Assembly (NCBI RefSeq): GCF_019703515.2
Contig: NC_059374.1
Coordinates: 20,826,595 to 20,890,594 of the forward strand
DNA from: Myxocyprinus asiaticus
Taxonomy: Eukaryota; Chordata; Actinopteri; Cypriniformes; Catostomidae
DNA: 64,000 bases
Direction: 5' to 3'
Shown here: positions 24,934-37,850 of the stretch, piece by piece
Position numbering within the stretch: position 1 is the stretch's first letter
How the letters are laid out: every line of letters begins with the position of its first letter
The notes under the pieces: model-generated
The model's database searches: none
What the model was told of the DNA's origin: nothing
The model's input: only the letters and a program-made list of their open reading frames with translations
Made by a program: the position numbers and the translations under genes

Positions 24934-25375
24934 GGGGCCTGGGTAGCTCAGCGAGTATTAATGCTGACTATTACCTCTGGAGTCACGAGTTCGAATCCAG
25001 GGCATGCTGAGTGACTTCAGCCAGGTCTCCTAAGCAACCAAATTGGCCCGGTTGCTAGGGAGGGTAGAGTCACATGGGGTAATCTCCTTGTGGTCGTGAT
25101 TAGTGGTTCTCGCAATGGGGCACGTGGTAAGTTGTGTGTGGATCGCGGAGAGTAGCATGAGCCTCCACATGCTGCGAGTCTCCGCGGTGTCATGCACAGT
25201 GAGTCATGTGATAAGATGCGCGGGTTGACTGTCTCAGAAGCGGAGGCAACTGGGACTTGTCCTCCGCCACCCGGATTGAGGTGATGCGCCACCACGAGGA
25301 CCTACTAAGTAGTGGGAATTGGGCATTCCAAATTGGGAGAAAAGGGGATAAAAAAATAAAAGAAAAAAATAAAAG
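24934..25375 (+). mobile_element. tRNA-derived SINE, copy 1
   Basis: The head has a tRNA-like internal pol III promoter: A box gggtagctcagcgagt near 24941 and B box gagttcgaatcc (24987-24998). A body of about 350 bp follows (gttgctagggagggtagagt and later), ending in gggcattccaaattgggaga and an A-rich tail. Two further copies lie at 42814-43140 and 53815-54240. The reverse-strand ORFs here are not genes. Confidence 0.9.
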
Positions 25376-25389
25376 AATCTATAATCATT

Positions 25390-25565
25390 TAGCAAAATCA
25401 TTTGCTTTCCATCATTTTTCATGGCAACACGCCCCTTCCAACATCTCGGCATTTTGGGGATTATCCAGAATTCCGAGTTTCTCGTTGTTAAATATCAATT
25501 CACTTGGTCATTAACTTGCTCGGAACTCGTAATTACGATATTTCCAACTCCACTTGAAGGACACA
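25390..25565. repeat. Fragment related to the 42604-43340 inverted-repeat element
   Basis: The motifs cggaactcgtaattacgata and ccaactccacttgaagg resemble the reverse complement of the 42604-42660 end. The boundaries are approximate. Confidence 0.45.
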
Positions 25566-25727
25566 TTTAAAAATAGGGAGGTTACCAAGATAAAATGAGT
25601 AGTATTCATCTGATCATGTGATTTCAACATTGCGCTGAGCTCCATTTAAAGTAAAACAGTAGTATTAAAGTACTAAAGTATTACTGCTGATATGTCTGGA
25701 TCTCATGGGAGTGTACATGATTTTAAA

Positions 25728-26142
25728 GGTGCACTCAGTATCTTTTGTCTTTGTGTCATCTTGGATTTACACTGACACCTAGTAGCTTGGATGCAGCATT
25801 ATTTAAAATCAATAGTTTTCAGATTCAGATGCCACTGTAGAAATTTAGTATTCACAGTCAGCCATGATTACTTTAATCAATGAGTGAAAGTGTCAAATAA
25901 CAGGACGGTTACTGAGATTAAGCGAGTAGTATTTGGCTGGTCATGTGATTCTAACATGGCAGCCCCCATAAGGGGACCCTCTCCATGTAGAATAAAACAG
26001 CTTTTCTAAGGTTACTGATATGACTGGAGTCTTCATTTTAATGTGAGTGGTCATGATTTCCTCCATATATTGCAAAATTACAATTCATGTCTTTAAAAGT
26101 TAAATTTTTTTAATGAGGAAAAACATTACTGAATGCACCTTT
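25728..26142. mobile_element. MITE with aaaggtgcactcagtaa ends
   Basis: The left end aaaggtgcactcagta and the right end attactgaatgcacctt are inverted repeats. The flanks are TTTAA-like on both sides. It is about 415 bp and non-coding. Other partial copies lie at 24530-24660 and 26947-27050. Confidence 0.75.
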
Positions 26143-26946
26143 TAACATATCTTACAAATGTACTATTCATTTGTTTAGGAGTAAAATTACTAAGTGTACC
26201 TTTCAAATAACAGATTGATAAAAGATGTTGTGATTTATTTATAAAAACATCTCTAATTGGTGTTTGGGTTCATAATGAATTAGAATAAATAAAAAAGCAT
26301 CTGCCCTGAGTCACTAAATGGTGGTTCCACATAAAACGGAAATTAAACACTACATAATAGACTTTAAACTGCTATAACACAAACCATGAATGAGTCGACT
26401 CCGAAGGGGAGCTCTCAGCAGTGTGGCTCCCTCCCTTTCTGAGGCATAAATAACCAAACTGAATGGTTACTAAAGCTCCAACCTAAAAACCCTTTCCATC
26501 AGCAGATGGAATTATCCATTATCAGGATGAATAAACGTATGCCAAAATGCTGGAAGCAGACAAGTTAATCTGTTTACATTCATTATAATTAGAAGCAGTT
26601 AAACAGATTACATAATTCAGTATACAGTCTTTCCATTCTTAATAATAACATAAATGTATAAGATTCAATCGTAGTTACATGCCAAACCGTCCGCTCGTAA
26701 AATGAAGTGTAATCTGTGCACTGAGAAACATTAGGAGTCATTCACACAGGTCTTGCACTATTTTTTAATCGCTGGTCTGTGTACACATGCACCAGATGGA
26801 CAAAGTTGGGTCCATACACAGGATGCGTTCAAAAACTAGACGCTGCAATAGAGTGGAACAAAACAGGTGCATCGAGACACATTTTCTAAACAATTTTGTC
26901 TTAAAAATTGAGAAGATGAAAAAACATTGAGATGCATTGCAATGAT

Positions 26947-27050
26947 TAAAGGTGCACTCAGTAATTTTTTTTAATTTATCATCTTGGACTTACACTGACA
27001 CCTAGCGGCATGGATACAGCATCATTCAAACGCAATATTTTTTAGTTACC
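26947..27050. repeat. Truncated copy of the aaaggtgcactcagtaa MITE
   Basis: The left end taaaggtgcactcagtaatt and the cttacactgacacctagcgg segment are present. The right half is missing. Confidence 0.65.
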
Positions 27051-27098
27051 AATGCCAAATGGGATCAAAATCCTGTCAAAAGTATTGTGGTCACGGAT

Positions 27099-27231
27099 CC
27101 AAAAATAATAAGCATGAATCAAAAAATAATAAGTGCAGATAAAAAAATAATGAGTGCAAAAATAAATCAAAAGCGCAGATCAAAATAATTAGTGCAGATC
27201 AAAAAATAACAAGCATGAATAAAAAAATATA
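27099..27231. repeat. AT-rich minisatellite
   Basis: Imperfect tandem units of about 20-22 bp of the form atcaaaaaataataagtgcag occur about six times. Confidence 0.7.
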
Positions 27232-27471
27232 TAAACACATTTAAAAAATGCTGCAAAAAAGAACAACGGAAAAATTAAAGCAAAGTCATCAGAATTGCAA
27301 ACAAAATCATGTTTTCCTTGGTTATATTACTGTTTTTTGTGCTCTCTGACAATTTTGCTCATATTTACATTTTTTATTTATTTTTTGGTACGTTTACGCT
27401 GTGTTTTTCTTTGCTTTTGTTTCCAAGTTCTGCGCTTGGTTTTCCAAAACTTGTGAGTAGAGTTTCATGTA

Positions 27472-29722
27472 AATCAGGGGGCATTTTGCGTCCCTATTCG
27501 TCCACTAGTTCTTGATTGCCAGTCATTCGAAGAGGGGAGGTGACATCACTCCAATGCAACTCCGACGGCTGCTGCTCAATATTATATTATTTGTCATTGA
27601 TAGATACGCTGCTTGTGTCTGTTTTGAGTATTTTCTGCCAGCTCTAGGAAACAGTGTGTTGACCGAGTAGGCCATTATCATAGTCCATTAACACATATAT
27701 CAAGTCAGTTGAATTTAGTTAGCAGGGTCTTTAGTTTAGGCATTATTTAAGACTTCCTTGTTTGTAGGTCATTGGCTGCATATCTAAAAAAACAAAAAAC
27801 AAAGCTGGGTTTGTGTGGATGTTTGATGCATGTTTTTACTAGCTGTACCAATGTAGTCGCGAGTTCAGAACCCAACTTGATCCGCTTTTCCATGTTGCTT
27901 TACGTGCCGTTATGTACTGATCCTACATTGGCATCGTTGGCACAGCTACATGTAGTTTCTTTTTCCACAATACAGCAGCGAAATCAGAAACAAGTGACCA
28001 AGCATCCCCACGTCAATAAATAATGCAATAAAGTTGGCTTGACGTTGGACGTTCTTTAATCACAAATAGTCTCTAAAGATACAGGCGACATTGGAGCATA
28101 CATATCCAAAACATTTACAAACATTTCCATAACATAAAGACTACAACTTCAGTAACATTTGATGCAAATGACTTACAGGTATACAACCAACTCCAAAGTG
28201 TGCATGTAGGTGTCAGCAATAATGCGCACCTTTTAGATTTTTGATAGAATAATAAAAAAAAGTCAAATTATATGTAAGCTTTTCTATATTCTTCAGTATT
28301 GTAATAGGCCTTGGTGTCAGGATCTGGATTTTATTTCATGGAAAAGCGGATCAAGTTGGGTTCTGAACTCGCGACTACATTGGTACAGCTAGTAAAAACT
28401 AGGGATGCACCAATCCGATACCTGGATCGGTATACTGAAGCTTTTAGACGGATCGGGTATCAGTCCGACGAGCCCGATCTAAATCCGATACTGTGTGTTA
28501 GTCATGTTCATTACTGTCACGCTCCAAAAATGACATAAAAGAACCATAAAAACACGTGCGATAGCTCTGTGAATCAGAAAAGGCTGTGTTTAATAAGTAA
28601 ATATATAGTATGCGCAGCGCCAGCGTATTAGTGAATGGTTCTGCTCTGTTGACACAAACTCACACACAGGCTGGTGATGCACTCGCGGCTATTTTTAGCC
28701 TTCACAGGTGCGCAATATTTGAACACTACTGAAGAACAGCATCTCAGATGTAGATGCTCAATAGTTCGGTTCACTTATAATATGCATTTAGAACGGCAAC
28801 GGAGGAGCATTTTACCAGAATTTGAATAAGAAGCGAATTAAACTACTGTGAACTTGCCTACAAACAGACACATACAGGACTTCCTGGAGAGTTTAGAATG
28901 TCAAAATAAAAGCGTGAGGGTTGAGAAAGTGCATGATTTAAATATATTACTGCTCTATTTAAAATTAAAATTAAAAGTCAATAATAATAATATTAGGCTA
29001 AAATAAAGGCTAAAATAAAACACTGGTTTCTTTTCTACTGAAGACTGGAATTACTGTTAATTTTACTGCTACATTATCCAGTATACTAGTTAATAATAAA
29101 TTGTTTCTTAATAAGCTATACATTTATATTGAAGTAATGTGTAGTTAGAGGTTTGTGTTTCTTTACATATTAAAGAGTACTCCCAATTAGTTCCACACAA
29201 TAATGTGAAGATATTATAAACTGATTATGCAAAAAAAAAAACAATAACACTGGTATCAGATCAGTATCGGTATCGGCCGATACTGAGATTTCTGATATCG
29301 GAATCGGATCGGAAGAGAAAAAGTGGTATCGGTGCATCCCTAGTAAAAACATGCATCAAACATCCACACCAACCCAGCCTTTTTTCTTTTTTTAGATATG
29401 CAGCCAGTAACCTACAAACAAGGAAGTCTTAAATAATGCCTAAACTAAAGACTCTGCTAACTAAATTCAGCTGACTCAATACATGTGTTAACGGACTATG
29501 ATAATGGCCTACTCGGACAACACACTGTTTCCTAGAGCTGGCAGAAAATACTCAAAACAGACACAAGCAGCGTATCTATCAACCACAAATAATATAATAT
29601 TGAGCAGCAGCCGTCGGAGTTGCATTGGAGTGACGTCACCTCCCCTCTTCGAATGATTGGCTAGAGGAGGAGTTATCGATCAAGAACTAGTGGACCAATA
29701 GGGACGCAAAACGCCCCCGATT
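27472..29722. mobile_element. Long palindromic (foldback) element
   Basis: The left arm 27472-27897 (from atcagggggcattttgcgtc inward to gatccgcttttccatg) is matched in reverse complement by a right arm starting at 28338 (catggaaaagcggatc). That arm is interrupted at 28400-29342 and resumes to 29722 (gggacgcaaaacgcccccga). The arms are highly similar over about 420 bp. The centre (27898-28337) is unique and I see no transposase. The family is not identified. Confidence 0.85.
28400..29342. mobile_element. hAT-like MITE inserted in the palindrome's right arm
   Basis: The ends tagggatgcaccaatccgat and ...ggtatcggtgcatccct(a) are inverted repeats. They are flanked by identical gtaaaaac (28392-28399 and 29343-29350), a perfect 8-bp hAT duplication. 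It is 943 bp and non-coding. Subterminal atcggtat/ataccgat motifs are repeated near both ends. Confidence 0.92.
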
Positions 29723-30051
29723 CGTTGTGTAGCATATATTTACATAGCAAAAAAACATTTTAAAAAACAGTGCAGATGGACGTATCAGAACGCATCCAGT
29801 GTCAACAGCCAATTTTTTTGTTCTTGCACTTAAAAAAAAAACGACGGAATGGAACAAAAATCTGGTATATCAAGACTAATTTATCTAAAAATTAAAAAAA
29901 ATAATAATAATTTAAATGGCACGTCACAAACATGGCACACATTGTGCAAGATGTTGCAAAAACAGTGAGATGAACTAAAGCAGTCAAATATGTCCATAGA
30001 AAACAATTGAAAAACAGTGCAGACAGTTGCAAGAATGAACCCTGTGTAAAA

Positions 30052-30473
30052 AGGCTGCACGATTATGACAAAAATCAGAATTACCAATTATTCCCCCAGA
30101 TATTGTAATAGCAATTCTTTTAGAAAAGTAAGAATTTACATTAAAATACTAATTTTGTGTGGGGGTCTGCATGCCATATTCTTTATGTAGGCTACACATC
30201 TAAAACAAGATTAGAACTGTGTTCCTGAATTAATTGATTGCTATTTTATACATCAGTCATTTTGAATCAATTACACACAAAGCGAGCAACAGGCTTGTCT
30301 GTGAATGGTTACAATGCTCAACCACTGCAAAAAGATTTTGACACAATGGAAGCAGACCTAAAAAGGAATGCTGTAAATAAAATGTGCCTAAAAATGACCC
30401 ATTTGAAGATTAGTTAATCGTGGTAGCTGTAATTGTAACCTTGATTATTTATTCTATTAATTGTGCAGCCCTA
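30052..30473. mobile_element. hAT-like inverted-repeat element
   Basis: The ends ggctgcacgattatgac and ...ttaattgtgcagcccta are inverted repeats of the agggctgcacgatt type common in fish. No clear target duplication was found. It is about 420 bp. Confidence 0.6.
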
Positions 30474-32666
30474 GTGATTGACCCCTCAGTCTCTATGCCA
30501 ACTCGGGTATTGGGACAAATCATGAATAGGCAATCAAATGGAAAACAGAGCAGAGGTGCATTCTCAAGGACAAATAGCCACTCCGCTGCACAGGCCACAG
30601 ACAAATCTGTAATTGAATGCCACTCGTATGATGAAGGTCAATTCTTAAAGAGCAATGTGTCAGAGCTGCCCAAGGAAAGCAACACATCGACAAGTGTGAG
30701 GATGAGTGACCAGGTTAAGAACATCAGTGCAAGTGAAGATAGACATATTTCCAGCATTTTTTAAGACTTAAAATTATATGTCTCAATTTCGTGAGCCTGC
30801 TGACTCTCTAGATTTGAAACTGGTGGGCACTCAGAAAGAGAACATTAAATGATCAGGTGCCTGCATTTAGAGGTAACATTATAGCTCTGAATCCTAGTGG
30901 GACACCTTGCTATCTACTGCCTATATACTCTGCTGTCTGGGGCAGTCTCCTAAAGTGATAAGTGACTGATTTGGAACACTGTACATCAGCAGCAACATGC
31001 ATCTTACAAACAGTGCATTTCATGTCTTAAAATGCTGCCTAGTATAGAGGCAGCTCATTAAGTTTTGGCACAGAGCCTATGATGAACTGAATCAAATATC
31101 CTCAGTATTGCATTATAAAAGTAATAGTGCCCTCCCCAAGACTCTATCATGAAAGAGAAAGTGAGCAGATGAAATAAGAGACCTCTGGGACGCCAGATGG
31201 CCGCTTTACTCAATGGAAACACAAGATGTCATCACTATATCAGGGTCATAGGTGTCCTTCTGATGGTGCACATCACACACTCATCAGAATGGCCAATATG
31301 GAGGCTGATGTCTCAGAACTTGCCGATCTGTTCCTAGCCTGAACATGGATTTGATGGCACCATATGCTAAAGTTCCCCAACTAGGAACTGGTTTAAAAAT
31401 ACTCTGATCATTGCTAACACTGCTTTTTGGATTTTGATTAGACAAACAGCATATAAAGAAAGTATTTCAGGGCAAAAAAATAAGGATTCTTTCTGATGAC
31501 CCAATCAGGACCAGTGTTTCAGATTTTTACTTGCCCTGTTAACATTTTCGAGTCTGAGCTCATGAAATTGTGACTGTGGCGATATTTCTGCGAAAGGATA
31601 TAATGCTTGTCCTTCCACATATCGCGGCAGATCAGAGGTGAAATGTCCACTGAGTGGTGCTAAAAGTGACTTAAATGTTCTCCCAAACAGAGGAGGTTTT
31701 TAAAGTTAATGCTCAAAATAAAAAAAAAAAACCTACCTCCCTACCCTAAACCAACTGATAGTGCCATAAAAAGCAAATGTGAGATGAAAAATGCAATTGC
31801 TGAAGAAACCACACCTTTTTGTGTTGCTTCTATGACACTTTAGTCTCAGATTTAATCTCCCGTAGACTTCAGGACTCTTAAGGCCCAAGCACACTTACGA
31901 AGAAGAGGTAAAAAGAAGTTAGAAACAGCTGAGTAATACTGTTTGCGAACATTCAGACACCTGCCACACCACTGTGAGAGGCATTCAGAAGTACATGTAA
32001 ATAATGCGCTAACACACTATACATGGCCATAATATGTGCCGATTACATTCTGTTATTGTAATTTATGATGATGCTGATACTACTGCAAAGTTGGGTATAT
32101 AAAAGAGTGTTAATGGGCAGAATACTAACAAAAGAATGATAGGCATACCTTACTATTTGCAGATGTGTGAATGGCTTTCGCTGCAGATGCCACATGAGTG
32201 AATGGGCACTTAAAAGTATTTGAGTAGATTTGATTCCTTTTGTAAACGAATTAAAAAATAAAAATCGCATGACATTGTCTTGGAAAATGTCTACACGAAC
32301 GATCGTACAGATCGTAGGTAAGTTTGCACCAGCTTGCTAATAACTCTAACCGGTGTGTTCATGTTGACTGATCTTAACTGACTGAACGGGAATTCGCTGT
32401 TGGCCTCCAAGTAGGTGGAGCTCCAGGTCACACCTACCGATGACGTGGACCAATAGCAGTAAGAAGGTGTTTAGCAGCCGTTAAGAAGTTTTCCTAAAAG
32501 TTTGCCCAGGCGACGTCACACCCGTTCATTCTTCGAATTCGTAGGAAGTATGCAGAGGTCTTTACCCAGGTCCTTTGCACCATAAGTGCAATGTGCTATC
32601 AGTTGAGCAACCATGCAATTTGAGCGCTGACAAACAAGCTTGTAAATGTCTTTGGGTATATAATGT
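30474..32666. other. Intronic sequence, mostly unrecognised
   Basis: Apart from a short fragment of the cctagtgagctgcct family (about 31024-31065) and an A run at 31720-31731, I recognise nothing. The plus-strand ORF 30420-30764 starts inside the upstream hAT-like element and has no recognisable domain. Confidence 0.4.
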
Positions 32667-32894
32667 TGTGACAAGGAGGAGGGCGTGGCCGGTGCTGAGT
32701 CAACTGATCAGCGAGTGAGCGAGATAAAGGGGAGCCGGAGACGCCAGTTCGAGAGAGAGAGAGAGAGAGACACACACGCAGCCGCTGTGTGTGTCTTATT
32801 TTTTATTCTGTTTTAATTTGAGTTTGACATTAAAAGTTACGATTACCGTTCAGCCGGTTCCCGCCTACTCCTTGCCCATCCCTTACCCATTACA
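32667..32894 (+). mobile_element. Solo LTR
   Basis: This 228-bp unit begins tgtgacaaggaggagggcgt and ends ...cttacccattaca (TG...CA). It matches the two LTRs at 51854-52758 (gtggccgg, then gagccggagacgccagttc, then attaaaagt, then ccggttcccgcctactcc). It is flanked by identical aatgt on both sides (32662-32666 and 32895-32899), a 5-bp duplication. No internal region follows, so it is a solo LTR left by recombination between two LTRs. It contains a GA repeat at 32751-32770. Confidence 0.93.
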
Positions 32895-32899
32895 AATGT

Positions 32900-34769
32900 A
32901 AATGTTAAAAAGTATTGTCTTACAAGTCATGCACTATAGAAAAAGTGTTTAAATGTCATAAGATAGCATTGTGTGAGGAACTGGGCGAAAAGCAAGTGTT
33001 TATGAACTGATAATCTGTCCTTTTACTCATGATTTGTGTGAATTGGAATAAAAGTCACAGTTGTTTTTTAGCGCCTCTAGTGTTCATTTCACCAGAAAAA
33101 TGCTGCGTAATGTACAACCAACCACGTACAAAATATCTTGCAAAAATGTAAATATGGTAACCTACAGGTTGACATTATCACTGGTAACACCACAAAAATG
33201 TTATACTTGGGTGACATAAGCAGAATTCATAACAACAACGTTCAATATATATCACAATTTTTTTTATGACTTTCTTCTTTCATGTGAACACTTTCATTGT
33301 AGAGGAAAGAGCAGCATCAACATTTTTCAAACTTTCTCCTTATTTGTTTGAGAAAGTAAATTCATGTAGGTTTGGAATGTCATGAGGGTTAGTACTGTAC
33401 ATGATGAAAGAAATTTCATTTTTAGGTGAACAAAACCTTTAAGATGCAAGGCAAAGTGACAACACAGCCCTGTCCCAATAAGGCAGTCACAGTTGCATCA
33501 GCTCGCCTGAAACTTGCACTGACCCCTAAAGTGAGATCCTTATTGTTGATCCCTGTAAGGTGTACAGGGTATAATCTCAGTAAATCTTAGCTAATAAAGA
33601 ACTCAAATACAGGAAGAACACAAATAGAGGCAGGTGCACAGTGTCTAAGATTGTAAAGTTTACTGCACCAGACATGATGATTGGCATTTTGAAATGGCAT
33701 TTGATTACATTTATGCTTAAAACTGATGACAGCAGAAAAAGAAATGCACATTCTCAGCAGGGCATCCCATCTCGAAGAAAACAAAAGCAAGGCATCAGCA
33801 TCTTTTTTCACATTCCACTTAGATACAATAAGATCGCAATGCATGATGACACGCCCACCACACAGAACAATGTAAGGTATCTTCTTAATAAGACATCATC
33901 TAAAATATGATGAATAATGAAGCAGGCCAACCCGGTTTACAATACAGGGTCTCCACTGCGGAGTTCTTGCCTATAAAGTAGCTCTGCCTGAGGGAGAGAG
34001 AGAGTCTAAGATAGTAAAGTGTCCCTGGGGGAGGAACAGAGAGTCTTATGCTTGCTATCTCCTAAACACAAAGACATAATTGTAATATTTCACAGAAACC
34101 AGGCAAAGAGAGATGCAGCGGAAAATTAGCCGAATGCAGATTACTACAGAATGCACCCTCCAACAACGAACAGCTGGCTAATGCACAATGCACCAGTGTA
34201 AAAAAATGCTTAGTGATTGGTTGCATCTAAAATGTGTTGTTGGCTTGATAAAACTTCTGTAAATTCGTGAATTTGAGCTATAGTAACAATATTATTATGT
34301 GGGTTCAAATCAGAACATATTTGAAATCGGATTTTCATATGCTATATAGTGCCAACGTTTCTTAATTTTTATTATACATTGCTGTATCAGTATACAAGTT
34401 CGCAGTACGCAGTCAAGTGCACAGTGCTCTTCTAATGTAGTGCATAGTAAAGTCCAGTATGTCTGAGCAGACTGCTGAATATTTCATGGCAGTGAGGGAA
34501 ACGGCACGAGCCGTACCGACGGAGCCCCAGCTGATGTAGGACTGGAAGGAGACAGACTGTAACGTGAGACTGGGAGAGGATGTAGGCAGCGTCGTGGCAG
34601 CGTGCCCAACTCTAGCAGGAGCTACTGTCTTAGCTCAGCCTAACACAACACTACATCTCACCCCAGTATCTCAAGGGCTGACAGCAGCACTGTGCCTTTA
34701 CTGATTGACCTGTACAGGCTGACAATGGACACCTTAAAATCTCACAGCTTTATCTAACCACCATTGACC
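32900..34769. other. Intronic sequence, nothing recognised
   Basis: No exon-like ORF, RNA gene or clear transposon end was seen in this part of igsf9b intron 1. Confidence 0.4.
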
Positions 34770-34777
34770 ATCTAGGG

Positions 34778-36367
34778 CAGGGGTATTCAATTAAAGTTCC
34801 AAGAGGTCAGGGGCCGGTTGCACCAGTTATGTGTACATTACTACTTAGCCTAGTTGTGGCGTACATTGGCACTAAGTCACAATTTACACACTAATAAATA
34901 TTTGAGCGTTGCACTATTAAATTTAGGTAGAACATAACCCTATGCATAAACTAAATATTTACGGAAGACTCCGACCAGAAATAACGATTGGAATAAGAAA
35001 ACAGACTAATTTAATGACATCAATGAGCTCATGTTTTGCGTGACAGACATCAATCATTTCAACATACAGTATGATGTTGACATTTACACTCATTTACATT
35101 TATGAGAGAGAAAAAAAATTACTTTTAAGCGGCTCTTTAGCATGAAACCGATCTAACGGTGCAGTTTTCAGGATGCGTCGCCCGGTGTCAAGTTTCAACA
35201 CATTCAAAATATATACAGGATATTAAAATAAATAATCTATTTTTCCAGCCTGTTGTATTAGTATTTATTTATCACCCCTCATTTATTTTAGATACAGTTC
35301 CTATATATTGTTATTTACACAGGGCAAATATACTATTTATCAAATCTACTTTTATTACATATTGTATTTTAATGGGGATATAATTTATTACAGCTGACAG
35401 TTACGTGAGCAAACAAGGTTTGAACATCAACCGTAACAAGATCAAATTGAAGTTCACCGCTTTTTAACACTTCTGTGAACAAATTTCAAGGCTGTTTATT
35501 GGATAAATACAAGAAAACTTCATATAATGCAACTACGCATTACTTTACAGAAAGCTTACGACCTACTAGTAAGTCTTGCCTTAAGAACAGATGGTGCAAC
35601 CAAATTAAGTTCTGACTTAGTTACAAACTAACTAGTAGTTACTAAGCCCTTAGTGTGAACTTTACGTTCCAACTTACGTGAGACCTTACGCACAGCTTGT
35701 GCAACCCTACCCTGGTCTCTACGTTTCCTTCCAAGGAACGGTCTGGATAAAAATATGTAGCTTACATGGTGTCAGTAGTAATATGGCTATTAAATTATAT
35801 AATATATATTTCTGAATAGTTTTTATAAATTTTTATAACTAACAAAGCAATAGTACTTTGTAAAATAAATAAATAAATCATAAACAGTGAAAATAGATAA
35901 AAGATAAAAGATAAGATCAACAGTTTGTTTTGAAGCTGAATGACAGCAGTCCAGTTTTTGTGTTTAAATATTTTTACATTCAGAATATATTTGTATGGGA
36001 TATAGGAGGCCTTTTGATTGATAAAAAATACTGTATGGGGGTATCCCTTGAGAGAAAATGTATCAATGTAAAAGTCTGAATGGACCATTTTTATACTTTC
36101 CTTAAAGTTAGAATCTACTAACAAACAAACAAACAATTTACATAACAACAGTGAATCATTAAAATACTGTTTGCTTTAAGTATAAATAGGCTTTCCTTAC
36201 CACCAATGCCATGATGACATCTCTGATTAATTTTCAAAAAATTTGTTTATTTTTTGTTTATTATGAAAGGCTCGTAACATGCTGATTAATAAAGCTAAAT
36301 TTAGATGAGAAAAAAAAACGTTACTGTCTAAAGGTCCAGACCGGAGTTGGCCTATTGAGTACCCCTG
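34778..36367. mobile_element. hAT-like element with nested MITE
   Basis: The ends caggggtattcaattaaag and ...cctattgagtacccctg are inverted repeats. The flanks are identical, atctaggg (34770-34777 and 36368-36375). It is 1590 bp with no transposase. A second element is nested near the left end. Confidence 0.92.
34816..35711. mobile_element. MITE nested in the 34778-36367 hAT-like element
   Basis: The ends ggccggttgcaccagttatg and ...cacagcttgtgcaaccc are inverted repeats, with further complementary cttacgt/acgtaag motifs inward. The target duplication is not resolved. Confidence 0.6.
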
Positions 36368-36460
36368 ATCTAGGGACATGTTTTAGGGGTTTTAGGGCTT
36401 TGTAAAGGAAGAGATCGTATTTTCTTTACAACTTGAGCCTGCACAGCTTAATTATTATTG

Positions 36461-36974
36461 TAAAGGGTTCATGACATGCCTTTTTTATTATTTTAAAATG
36501 TTCCTTGAGTGTCACTTATAATATTAGTAAAGATTTTTGCAAAAAAAAAAAAAAGAGTCATATATTTGTAAAACATGAACATTTTCCACCCTCATTCTGA
36601 CCCTCTGTAAGAAACACTCGGTTTTGGTGCTGCTTCTCCTTTAAGACTTGACAGTAAATGCCCACTGTTATGACTGGCTCTCTGCTCTTGACTGACCTGC
36701 TCTCTACTTGCCATCTCACTGCTCACTGCTACTTGGCGGGCTAGAGAAGTGATAAGGTAAAGTAGGCGTTGATATGTTGCTGTGGAGGCATGTGACATCA
36801 CAATGTGGAGGAAGTAGAGAATGGTTGTTCTGGCAGCTTGGTTTCAACAAACTGTCTTTTTGCAATGAGGAGTTTTGAGTTCTGAACTTACAGTATATTT
36901 TTAATTGTACCATGACCTCTTATATATCAAAAGATCAAGGACATTTTTATTCTTCACGTCATCACCCCTTTAAA
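36461..36974. mobile_element. Inverted-repeat element with aaaggg..tcatgac ends
   Basis: The left end taaagggttcatgacatgcc and the right end cgtcatcacccctttaaa are inverted repeats. Its right half recurs in the duplicated units at 38858-39960. It is about 510 bp and includes an A run at 36540-36553. Confidence 0.7.
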
Positions 36975-37213
36975 ACTTTTTCAAACGTATTTTAAAACAT
37001 TTATTACGAGTATGAATAATTTTGAATTAAGAATATTACTATGTTGGTTTTTTGTAGGGTTGCTTATACCGTTTGACAACTTGAACTAACCTTGCCATGT
37101 AATAAAAAGGTAAAATGTTCTGTTATTTTTAAGAGACATGCTGGCAATTTTACATAATCATGAGGGTCTAGGGGTCCTCAGTGATATCCAACCCTGTCTC
37201 ATGACAAGTTGTA
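36705..37213. repeat. Source segment of a chimeric segmental duplication
   Basis: About 500 bp covering the right half of the 36461-36974 element, about 215 bp of intronic flank, and the first ~25 bp of the 37188-37850 element. Units at 38907-39413 and 39460-39961 repeat this same composite, with insertions and deletions. Confidence 0.8.
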
Positions 37214-37850
37214 ATAATAATTCAAGATGGCAGAATCACACAAATTGGTTGTACCAAAACGTATGACTTTTAGTCCCATAGAGAAAAATAAACAAACCAA
37301 CGAACGATGATATTACAACTTTTCATAAGTTTAGCGACAAACCCAAACCTCACCATAAAGTCCAATTCTTTACCAAAACCCTAAACTGAACTATGATTTT
37401 AATAGGAAATCACTGTTGTGTACCATGGAAAAAAGAGAAACATCAGGGTTTTGAAGGACCGTTTTATGATGCTACCTACATTTAACTCCTAACCCAAACC
37501 CCTTACCTAAACCTTAAACATAACCATGATTTTAATAGGAAAGGAAGTTTTGTATACAACGGAAGAAAAAACTGCGTTTTTTGGCAGAGGCGAGTGAAGC
37601 GTATTTCAGGTTATCAACATACATCAGTCTTTTGTATATTATTATCACGGATATTTCCTTTCTTAAAATAAAGTGTTGGATAGGAGGCTAGCTAAAATGT
37701 GATACCTGTATTGTTTCCATTTTAAATTCTGTTCATTGATTGGTTGGTCTACATGGGAGTAAAAGTTGGACATTTTCTTATGTCAAGTCATATGATATCT
37801 GACAATTTTGCCATCTTGTACAAACTATTACAAGTTGTCGTGACACAATG
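37188..37850. mobile_element. Inverted-repeat element with 9-10 bp flank repeat
   Basis: The sequence gtctcatgacaagttgtaat near the left and acaagttgtcgtgacac near the right are inverted repeats, each followed inward by a tggca..atctt / aagatggca motif. The sequence tcagtgatat occurs just outside both ends (37178-37187 and 37851-37860), consistent with a 9-10 bp duplication as in MULE-type elements. The interior has two related units (gaaatcactgttgtgtacc and ggaaggaagttttgtatac). No transposase is seen. Confidence 0.6.

Noticed and set aside
24934..25010. tRNA gene with A and B boxes
   Set aside because: The tRNA-like head is followed by a body repeated at two other places in the window and ends in an A-rich tail, so it is a SINE, not a tRNA gene.
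27772..28023. 83-aa ORF crossing palindrome arm and core
   Set aside because: The arm part is repeated in reverse complement and the core part has no domain.
30420..30764. 114-aa hydrophilic ORF
   Set aside because: It starts inside a hAT-like element and has no recognised motif or exon boundaries.
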